Source: Minisyncoccota bacterium (GTDB lineage Bacteria; Patescibacteriota; Minisyncoccia; Minisyncoccales; CG1-02-41-26). Taken from it: a DNA stretch of 8,866 nucleotides. Made by a program: the position numbers and the translations under genes. Every line of letters begins with the position of its first letter. The stretch's first letter is position 1. The notes below the pieces were generated by a model. It was given only the letters and a program-made list of their open reading frames with translations, had not been told where the DNA came from and did not search any database. Of this stretch, positions 1 to 5,084 are shown in pieces. Location: the NCBI GenBank assembly GCA_028715435.1, contig JAQURU010000031.1, positions 1 through 8,866 on the forward strand, written 5' to 3'.

Positions 1-41
1 TCTTTTAAGATTATAAAGTAAAACCCACCCTTTACATTAGT

Positions 42-728
42 TCAGCCAACCATGTCATTGTGATTTAGCTCTGGAAAATAATTCCTAAAAGCCATAATTT
101 TGGAATTTTCATTGATCTTTATTTTCCGAATTTTCGCAACAGATTTATATTGGCTGGAGGCGTACACGACTGGGATTTTATCAGTTAATTTTTTCGCTAA
201 ATCTGTTCCTTTTGTTTCAAAATTTTCTGGCTTTAAGCTATTTGCTGTTTTCAAAATTTCTTGGCTAATTCCCTTAGCTAAACCGCAGTTTTCTAAAATT
301 TTTATTAAAGCACACACCAAATACCCTGTGCCAAATCTTGGTTGCAAACAATCGTTTGGCACAATAGCTGCGGGCAAATTATTTTGCTGGGCTAATTCTT
401 GCAGTTTTCCGCCAGTTGTAATAGCTATTGGCTTTAAGTTTTTTATAAGCGCTTCTTGAAAAGCCGATAATGTTTCTTCTGTATTGCCAGAAAAGGAAAT
501 ACAGATAATTAAGCTTTTTTCGTTAGCAATAGCGGGTAAGCCATAATTACGGTGGATAAAAACCGGAAAAGGCAAGTCAGCCATATCTAAAAGTAAACTT
601 CCGGGCAAAGCTGACCCGCCCACTCCACAAACAATAAGATTATCAAAAACACCTTCAATCTTTGCATGTTTCGCTGCTTCTATGCCTTTTGCGAATTGTT
701 GGGGAAAATTTAATATAACTTGTTTCAT
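42..728 (-). CDS. Bifunctional phosphoglucose/phosphomannose isomerase, cut short by an in-frame TGA
   Basis: SIS-fold sugar isomerase expected to interconvert glucose-6-P or mannose-6-P with fructose-6-P in the cytoplasm. Seen in the 228 residues: the phosphate-binding loop VCGVGGSALPG (33-43), SFSGNTEET (78-86), QPRFGTGYL (129-137), and INENSK followed by FPELNHND (205-225). The family is usually about 300-350 residues, so the second SIS half is missing here. The frame stops at TGA (42-44) inside the NHNE-V-G motif. Reading on gives TNVKGGFYFIILK, which resembles the normal continuation, so the stop breaks a once-longer gene that runs off the window. The motif ends in D226-like NHND rather than the usual NHNE, and there is no Trp in the whole protein. 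The ATG at 728 follows the upstream stop by 10 nt, with no Shine-Dalgarno site. It is the last visible gene of the minus-strand run. Pseudogene, base-call error and recoding all remain possible; the family call itself is confident. Confidence 0.85.
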   Translation of the reverse strand: MKQVILNFPQQFAKGIEAAKHAKIEGVFDNLIVCGVGGSALPGSLLLDMADLPFPVFIHRNYGLPAIANEKSLIICISFSGNTEETLSAFQEALIKNLKPIAITTGGKLQELAQQNNLPAAIVPNDCLQPRFGTGYLVCALIKILENCGLAKGISQEILKTANSLKPENFETKGTDLAKKLTDKIPVVYASSQYKSVAKIRKIKINENSKIMAFRNYFPELNHNDMVG

Positions 729-738
729 AAATTTTCAA

Positions 739-2745
739 TTATTTCCAAACTCTTTTAGTTTTTATATACCACTGTTCAATGTTAGAAAAACGCTTGGCTG
801 GTTCGGTTATTTTAGCAACTTCAAAACCTTTTATTATATCAGAAAGAACATAAACATAATCAGGCATTACCAAGAAAATCGCTGGCATATCTTGAATTAA
901 AGTGTCCTGAAAATATTCTAGATAAGCTTGTCTTTCTTGTGCTGTTTGAGCTTCTCTGGCTTTCTCTAAATAAGAGTCAGCTGCTTTTGAGGTATAGTTG
1001 GCAATATTCAGCCCAGGGTAATCTTTTTGGCTAGAGTGCCAAAAAGGAAACGGATCAGGGATGGCCCCTAAGGCCTCTCCAAACAGCAAAATATTAAAAC
1101 TATTTTTGGTTAAAACATTATTTTGTAAATCAGCCAAAGAAACAGTTTCAATGGTTACGTCAAATCCTACTTCATCCCATTGTTTTTTTAATTCTTGAGC
1201 AATGGCAGGCAGAGGGAATTTATCGCAGGTTGTTAAAGTAATTGGAATGTTTTCTGTTGAAGTGCTTTCTGGCTCAAAACAAATTTCGTTTAGCTTTTTT
1301 CTTGTTGCTGTTTTTACATCTCCTGTTCCTTTGGTAATATTTGAAGGAGCCAATACCTCATCAGTATATTTTTCCTGAAATTTAATAACAGCTTCTTTAG
1401 TTTTTGGTCCAAAATTTCCATTTATTTCACCATTTGGGTAAATATCGCTAAATTTTGCCAAACAAGTTTGTAGCATTTTTACCTCCTCTCCAGAGCTTCC
1501 GTAAGTTAAATTTTGCGTGAAAACCGTTGCTTCTTTGCTGCTTGCTATAGCTTGTTGAATCAATTGTTGGGCTTTAACTATGTTTAGCTGGTCGGTTGTG
1601 TTTGGCTGTTGGAAATCGAAGAAGCTTGGTAAAATAGGTGAATTAACAGCCTGGGCTTTGCCAGTAAAAACATTTTGAACCAGTGCTTCCTTGTTGGTTG
1701 ATAAAGCTAAGGCCTCTTTTAGTTCTTGATTTTTGAAAACACCTAAATTTTTGGCATTAAAGAAAACTGCAAAGTATCTTGGCGCGGCAATAGAATAAAC
1801 CTTAAACCCCTTTGTTATATCTTTATATTGCGAGGGATCGCTAATGCTAAAGCCGTTTACCTCATCAAGAGCAATGGATTTTTTCAATGCTTTTTCATCT
1901 TTGAAAAAAGCAAAAACTATTTCTTTTAAAAATGGAATTTGCCCGTAATAATCTTTGTTCTTTTCAAGGGTAATTTTGGTAATGGAGCTGGTTTGATCGT
2001 GATCAATTTTTTTTAATTTAAAAGGTCCCGAGCCAATTAAATATTCTTCAGAAACTAAGCTCAAGGGCAAATTTTGAGGTGAAACGTTTTCAAAAATATG
2101 CTTTGGTAAAATTTTTACTGTAAGTGTTTCTGTAAAGCCAGCATATTCTTTTGGAAGCTTGAAAGAGACTGTTCGATTCGTGATTTTTTCCGCTGTGATG
2201 CCTGCCCATTTTACTCTTAAAGGGCTTTGATATTCTGGGTTTTGAATAAGATTAACTGTGAAAATAACATCGTCTGCGGTTAGGGGTTCGTTATCATGCC
2301 ACACTAAATTTTCTTTGAGGGTTATTTCAAAAACCTTTCCTTGTTCTTTGATAGAGTAATCTTGGGTTAGGTCTTTTATAATCTGGCCATTTTCATCATA
2401 TTTCATTAAACCCCCAAAAACAATTTCCACAATATCTCGATCTATATCTTGAGTGGAAAGATACAAAGGATTGATAATTCTTGGCTGGCCAATAATGCCT
2501 TCTGTGTAGATGCCTCCAGGCGCTGGAGCGGGTTGCGTGTTTTTATAATAGTACCCAAGAACTAAAAATAATCCAGAAGCAATAAGTAAAAGCAAAAAAG
2601 ACGAAAAGCTTACTTTCTCTTTTTTACTTAAAACAGAAAAAAATTTTTTCCACTGTTTCTTAGTCGGAATTTTCACCCTAAGAAAAGAAGGGTCTTTTTC
2701 AGGGTTTTTGGGCTTTGGAAAAAGCCCTTTTATGTTTAAAGACAA
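739..2745 (-). CDS. Membrane-anchored oligopeptide ABC transporter substrate-binding protein (SBP_bac_5) with nested peptidoglycan-binding domain
   Basis: Extracytoplasmic peptide-binding protein of the DppA/OppA type, 668 residues. A Lys-rich N-terminus (1-46) precedes one hydrophobic helix (about 47-66), so it is probably held by an uncleaved anchor with the bulk outside. There is no lipobox Cys. The binding fold starts at about 83 (IGQPRIINPLYLS, then DIVEIVFGGLMKYDENG), has VWHDNEPLTADDVIFT (148-163) and GSGPFKL (238-244), and resumes after 500 with IAQELKKQWDEVGFDV. Residues about 412-489 form a peptidoglycan-binding_1-like module (LTYGSSGEEVKMLQ, NGNFGPKTKEAVIKFQ, GTGDVKTATRKKLN) inserted inside the C-terminal lobe. 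That makes it longer than the usual 500-600 residues. Three Cys (428, 489, 507) lie in or just after the insert. The start is TTG at 2745: an in-frame TAA lies 12 nt upstream and no ATG is available. No permease or ATPase genes are in the window. The family is certain; the ligand is unknown. Confidence 0.9.
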   Translation of the reverse strand: MSLNIKGLFPKPKNPEKDPSFLRVKIPTKKQWKKFFSVLSKKEKVSFSSFLLLLIASGLFLVLGYYYKNTQPAPAPGGIYTEGIIGQPRIINPLYLSTQDIDRDIVEIVFGGLMKYDENGQIIKDLTQDYSIKEQGKVFEITLKENLVWHDNEPLTADDVIFTVNLIQNPEYQSPLRVKWAGITAEKITNRTVSFKLPKEYAGFTETLTVKILPKHIFENVSPQNLPLSLVSEEYLIGSGPFKLKKIDHDQTSSITKITLEKNKDYYGQIPFLKEIVFAFFKDEKALKKSIALDEVNGFSISDPSQYKDITKGFKVYSIAAPRYFAVFFNAKNLGVFKNQELKEALALSTNKEALVQNVFTGKAQAVNSPILPSFFDFQQPNTTDQLNIVKAQQLIQQAIASSKEATVFTQNLTYGSSGEEVKMLQTCLAKFSDIYPNGEINGNFGPKTKEAVIKFQEKYTDEVLAPSNITKGTGDVKTATRKKLNEICFEPESTSTENIPITLTTCDKFPLPAIAQELKKQWDEVGFDVTIETVSLADLQNNVLTKNSFNILLFGEALGAIPDPFPFWHSSQKDYPGLNIANYTSKAADSYLEKAREAQTAQERQAYLEYFQDTLIQDMPAIFLVMPDYVYVLSDIIKGFEVAKITEPAKRFSNIEQWYIKTKRVWK

Positions 2746-2770
2746 AGCTTTATTTTGTTATGCGTAAAAT

Positions 2771-2992
2771 TTACGACTTTCCAACTAAATTTAAAATAGA
2801 AATAATAATAAACAAAGCGCCAAGAGCAATAGTAGCAATAAAAATCTTTTTTTCTGCGCCCCTTCTTTTTAAATAAAAACCGCCGCCCCCCCCAAATGCG
2901 CTTCCTAAAGCTGTGCCTCGTTGTTGCAGCAAAACAAAAATAATCAATAAAATTGGCACAATAATTTGTAAAATAAACAAAATTGAAATCAT
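2771..2992 (-). CDS. secG: Preprotein translocase subunit SecG
   Basis: Small subunit of the SecYEG protein-export channel in the inner membrane. The 73 residues show the family layout: a first membrane helix (about 3-21), the cytoplasmic signature VLLQQRGTALGSAFGGGGGF (20-39), the basic KRRGAEK, then a second helix (about 50-69). The length is normal. The start ATG lies 3 nt after the stop of the upstream membrane-protein gene, so the two are probably translationally coupled. The next gene, an exported peptide-binding protein, follows after 25 nt. The Gly stretch is encoded by a run of eight G (C on the plus strand, 2886-2893), a site prone to slippage or sequencing error. Confidence 0.95.
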   Translation of the reverse strand: MISILFILQIIVPILLIIFVLLQQRGTALGSAFGGGGGFYLKRRGAEKKIFIATIALGALFIIISILNLVGKS

Positions 2993-2995
2993 AAG

Positions 2996-3370
2996 TTAAT
3001 TTTTTCTTTTTCTTTTAGAGATGAAAGAGGCAATTACATTAGCCGCAAAAACAATCAAAGCTGTAAAAAATAAAGCCACCAGACCCTTAATATGTAGAGA
3101 GGGGAATAAAATATCCACTCCTTCAATAATGGCAATATTTATTAAAATGCCAATTAAGCCCAAAGTTAAAATTCGTAAAGGTAAAGTTATTAAATCAATT
3201 ATTGGCTTAACAAAAATATGCAACAGTCCTAACACCAACCCAGCTAATGTTAAGGATTTTAGAAATTGGGCCCCGGTTCCATCAATGTAAACACCTGGCA
3301 CAAATAAAGTTGCCAGGTAAAGCCCAAATATTGAAGCAATGATTGCCCAAAAAAGGCCTTTTCCCACCAT
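2996..3370 (-). CDS. Phage holin family 4_2 / YvlD-like four-helix membrane protein
   Basis: A 124-residue integral membrane protein of the Phage_holin_4_2 (PF04020) type. Four hydrophobic segments are visible at about 6-26, 40-53, 64-88 and 97-118. The family hallmark is KPIIDLITLPLRILTLGLIG, followed by the ILIN of the third helix; the C-terminus is basic (SKRKRKN). Despite the family name, most cellular members sit alone in bacterial genomes and are not linked to prophages. No lysis or phage gene is nearby, so a lysis role should not be assumed. It is the first gene of the minus-strand operon and ends 3 nt before secG. Its ATG lies only 6 nt after a good -10 box, so the mRNA is probably leaderless. 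The molecular function is not established from the sequence. Confidence 0.85.
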   Translation of the reverse strand: MVGKGLFWAIIASIFGLYLATLFVPGVYIDGTGAQFLKSLTLAGLVLGLLHIFVKPIIDLITLPLRILTLGLIGILINIAIIEGVDILFPSLHIKGLVALFFTALIVFAANVIASFISKRKRKN

Positions 3371-3376
3371 AACAAT

Positions 3377-3405
3377 ATAATACTCTTTTTTTGTTTTTCC
3401 GTCAA
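3377..3405 (-). promoter_or_regulatory. Sigma-70-type promoter of the membrane-protein/secG operon
   Basis: On the minus strand, TTGACG (3405-3400), a 17-nt spacer and TATTAT (3382-3377) match the -35/-10 consensus well. Only 6 nt separate the -10 from the ATG at 3370, which places the expected transcription start at or within a base of the start codon. The mRNA should therefore be leaderless. Confidence 0.7.
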
Positions 3406-3412
3406 TCGGAAA
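3396..3412. repeat. Short inverted repeat over the -35 box
   Basis: TTTCCG (3396-3401) and CGGAAA (3407-3412) form a perfect 6-bp dyad around TCAAT. It lies between the uvrC stop and the operon promoter, and its centre is the -35 hexamer. Neither strand has a T-run after it, so it is a poor terminator. It could be an operator or simply the 3' hairpin of uvrC mRNA. Confidence 0.45.
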
Positions 3413-4714
3413 TTATGAAATTAGAAGTTTAGAACGGAGCTTTTTATGATACGTTATGGCAAATCTATGAGATTCGTCCCGTATTTGCAAGATTAAATTA
3501 AAAATCTCTTGAGGCAAGTCTTTTAAAGAAATTGGCTTTTTTCTACTTTCTATAAACAATTCATTTTTTCTTTTTGCTAAGGCCATTACATAGGCTCGTC
3601 CTCGGGAATTTTCCGAGGACGGGCCTATGCCAGCTAATGCAGCCAGCGCCGCATTAAGCTGGCCTTTTCCGCCGTCAATTAAAATTACTTGTGGTAATGC
3701 CCATTCCTTATGCCTAAACCTTCGAGACAGAACTTCTTTTAACATAGCCGTATCATTAGGCCTGCCAGATATTTTTATTTTAAATTTTCTATACTCATTT
3801 TTGTTTGCTTGGCTGCTGGTAAAAACCACCATACTCCCAGTTGCTTCCTGGCCTTGGATATTAGAAACATCATAGCCTTCTATTCGTTTGATTTTATTTT
3901 TTATTTGGAGTAGCTCTTGCAGTTTGAGAAAGGACGCGAAAAAGCTCTGCTCTTTCAGTTGAAGGAGCGGAGCTCCTTCTTGCAGGATATGGCTGTGGCT
4001 AAAAACATTTTCTAAAGCAAAAATTTGGTCCCTTAGCATTTTGGCTTTTTCAAAATTCTGCTGTTGGCTGGCTTGTCCCATTTCTTTTCTTAGGGTCTTT
4101 ATAACCGAATTTTTTTTGCCCTTTAAAATTGCTATTAAATTTTGAATATTGTTTTTAATTTTTAACTTTTCGCCTTGAACCTTAAACTCACAAGGAGCAA
4201 GGCACAAGCCAAGTTCTTTATATAAGCAAGCTTTTTTTGGTATTTTATTACAGGTTCTATATGGAAATATTCGCCTTAAAATGCGTAAAGTTTGCCTTAA
4301 AGCGCCACCATCTATAAATGGACCAATATATTTCGCTTTTTGATTTTTTTGATGAGTGATTAATATTCTAGGATAATTTTCATTAGTTATAGCAATAAAA
4401 TTATGGCTTTTGTTATCTCGCCAAATTGTGTTGTACTGGGGCTGATGTTGCTGGATTAAATTGGCTTCTAATATTAAAGCTTCAATTTCCGAACCAGTGG
4501 CAATAAAGCCGATTTTTTGGGTTTGGGGCACAAAAATATTATCTTTGAAATTAGGTTGAGCAATATGATTTTTAACCCGTTCTTTTATGTTAATTGCTTT
4601 GCCAATATATAAAAATTCTTTATTTTTTTTAAAACAATAAATCCCTGTTGTTGGAGGGAGTAGGCTAGCATCTTTTAGGTTTACATACTTGAATTTTTTT
4701 TGATTCAGTGGCAT
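3413..4714 (-). CDS. uvrC: Excinuclease ABC subunit C, short form without C-terminal HhH
   Basis: Nuclease that makes the 3' and 5' incisions around damage after UvrA/UvrB loading. In 433 residues: a GIY-YIG domain (G24-I25-Y26, Y36-I37-G38, R46, E83, N95), four Cys of the probable Fe-S site (155, 163, 171, 175), a UVR motif for UvrB contact (about 205-237), and the RNase H-like core with triad residues D282 (YDVSN), D347 (IDGGKGQ) and H416 (RDESHRF). It ends at HKKLRSKLLIS, just where standard UvrC (about 600 residues) continues into a tandem helix-hairpin-helix. Only 42 nt separate its stop from the next gene, so no HhH remnant is hidden there. The ATG at 4714 was chosen because family sequence begins there. 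An open frame extends upstream to 4975, but it runs antisense through the neighbouring gene. Two palindromes lie in frame (3589-3629, 3961-3979). Confidence 0.93.
   Translation of the reverse strand: MPLNQKKFKYVNLKDASLLPPTTGIYCFKKNKEFLYIGKAINIKERVKNHIAQPNFKDNIFVPQTQKIGFIATGSEIEALILEANLIQQHQPQYNTIWRDNKSHNFIAITNENYPRILITHQKNQKAKYIGPFIDGGALRQTLRILRRIFPYRTCNKIPKKACLYKELGLCLAPCEFKVQGEKLKIKNNIQNLIAILKGKKNSVIKTLRKEMGQASQQQNFEKAKMLRDQIFALENVFSHSHILQEGAPLLQLKEQSFFASFLKLQELLQIKNKIKRIEGYDVSNIQGQEATGSMVVFTSSQANKNEYRKFKIKISGRPNDTAMLKEVLSRRFRHKEWALPQVILIDGGKGQLNAALAALAGIGPSSENSRGRAYVMALAKRKNELFIESRKKPISLKDLPQEIFNLILQIRDESHRFAITYHKKLRSKLLIS
3589..3629. repeat. 41-nt near-perfect palindrome inside uvrC
   Basis: Arms 3589-3605 and 3613-3629 are 17 nt each with one mismatch (T3595 against the complement of G3623). 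The 7-nt centre can pair further. It encodes roughly GPSSENSRGRAY (residues 364-375) in the loop between QLNAALAAL and the VMALAKR strand, where relatives usually have a short variable stretch. It is GC-richer than its surroundings and looks like an in-frame inserted palindromic element. Confidence 0.7.
3961..3979. repeat. Second palindrome inside uvrC
   Basis: GAAGGAGC (3961-3968), GGA, GCTCCTTC (3972-3979): a perfect 8-bp stem with a 3-nt loop. It encodes about EGAPLLQ (residues 246-252) in the linker between the UVR motif and the RNase H-like core. It may be a small inserted palindrome, or chance in a variable linker. Confidence 0.5.
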
Positions 4715-4729
4715 AGTTGTTTCAAACTC

Positions 4730-4738
4730 AATATAGCA
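4730..4738 (-). promoter_or_regulatory. Extended -10 promoter of uvrC
   Basis: On the minus strand, TGC plus TATATT (4738-4730) gives an extended -10 element 15 nt before the ATG at 4714, predicting a leader of about 8 nt with no Shine-Dalgarno site. No good -35 is seen. The palindrome at 4746-4762 occupies that region. Confidence 0.45.
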
Positions 4739-4745
4739 CAAATTT

Positions 4746-4762
4746 CCTAGACCGGGTCTAGG
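4746..4762. repeat. Intergenic palindrome between divergent genes
   Basis: CCTAGACC, one G, GGTCTAGG: a perfect 8-bp dyad in the 78-nt gap between the uvrC start and the divergent small gene. It sits where the -35 of uvrC would be, so it could be an operator or a small repeat copy. No T-run follows on either strand. Confidence 0.5.
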
Positions 4763-4777
4763 ATTTGGTTCATTGAC

Positions 4778-4788
4778 AAGGAGGTGAT
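4778..4788 (+). promoter_or_regulatory. Full-length Shine-Dalgarno site
   Basis: AAGGAGGTGAT is an 11-base perfect complement of the conserved 16S rRNA 3' end. It lies 8 nt (from AGGAGG) before GTG 4793 and so fixes that codon as the start. An upstream GTG at 4784 lies inside the site itself. The other genes in the window lack any comparable site. Confidence 0.85.
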
Positions 4789-4792
4789 TTTT

Positions 4793-5029
4793 GTGGCGAA
4801 TGATAAAGATGAAAAAACTGTGACGGTTATTTTTTTTGTGGAAGACAAAAAGGGTGGGCTTTATGAAATCGGGAGAGAAGAAGCGCCTTTTGGTTCGATT
4901 AGAAAGGTTCAGGAGGGCCAAAGAGTTATCCCAGAAAAAGAGCAACCAATAGTGTCTCCTCATGTGGAGGTGCATGTTGTTCTTTTTGGCAAAATTAGGT
5001 TTGTGCCAGCAAAAGGAGGTGATAAATAA
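4793..5029 (+). CDS. Small protein of unknown function between uvrC and uvrA
   Basis: A 78-residue hydrophilic protein that I do not recognise. It starts at GTG after a perfect Shine-Dalgarno site and reads VANDKDEKTVTVIFFVEDKK, then GGLYEIGREEAPFGSIRKV, and ends KIRFVPAKGGDK. Alternating hydrophobic residues (TVTVIFFV, EVHVVLFG, KIRFV) suggest a small beta-rich fold. There is no signal peptide, membrane helix or Cys. It is likely a real gene, because it has a strong ribosome site and an intrinsic terminator directly after the stop. It is divergent from uvrC and codirectional with uvrA, but the terminator separates it from uvrA, so a repair role rests on position only. No convincing promoter is visible. 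The last codons contain a second copy of the 11-base Shine-Dalgarno sequence (5013-5023) with no start codon in reach. Confidence 0.7.
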   Translation: MANDKDEKTVTVIFFVEDKKGGLYEIGREEAPFGSIRKVQEGQRVIPEKEQPIVSPHVEVHVVLFGKIRFVPAKGGDK

Positions 5030-5059
5030 AGGGGCTACGGCCTCTTTTATTTTGCTTTT
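5028..5059 (+). terminator. Rho-independent terminator with UACG tetraloop
   Basis: AAAGGGGC (5028-5035) pairs with GCCTCTTT (5040-5047) in an 8-bp stem with one G-T pair, closed by C(TACG)G, the very stable UNCG-type loop. A T-rich tail follows (5045-5059). It starts within the stop codon of the small gene, so it separates that gene from uvrA. Confidence 0.8.
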
Positions 5060-5067
5060 AAAAAGAG

Positions 5068-5073
5068 TATAAT
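5068..5073 (+). promoter_or_regulatory. -10 box of uvrA
   Basis: A consensus TATAAT ends 11 nt before the uvrA ATG (5085), which predicts a leader of only 3-5 nt. The -35 position falls in the T-tail of the terminator (TTTTAT, 5045-5050, 17-nt spacer) and is weak. No Shine-Dalgarno site precedes uvrA, in keeping with a near-leaderless mRNA. Confidence 0.55.
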
Positions 5074-5084
5074 ATGTATTTCTT

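Noticed and set aside
42..44. TGA read as Trp or Gly (recoded genetic code)
   Set aside because: Trp is encoded by TGG in the other genes, no other in-frame TGA was found, and uvrA ends at TGA at the normal family length. Only one other TGA stop exists and a TAG follows it shortly, so the window alone cannot fully exclude recoding.
100..459. Antisense frames opposite the isomerase, uvrA, uvrC and groEL
   Set aside because: They are frame shadows of conserved genes, without ribosome sites or recognisable protein features.
2996..3370. Holin-like gene as evidence of a prophage
   Set aside because: The family is widespread in cellular genomes, the gene is tightly linked to secG, and no phage gene is nearby.
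4773..4778. TTGACA as a -35 box
   Set aside because: The matching -10 would fall inside the small gene (GCGAAT at 4796-4801), which is not a -10, and the motif overlaps the Shine-Dalgarno site.
4715..4975. Open upstream extension of uvrC (87 extra codons)
   Set aside because: It runs antisense through the small plus-strand gene with its strong Shine-Dalgarno site, shows no UvrC-like residues, and family homology starts at 4714.
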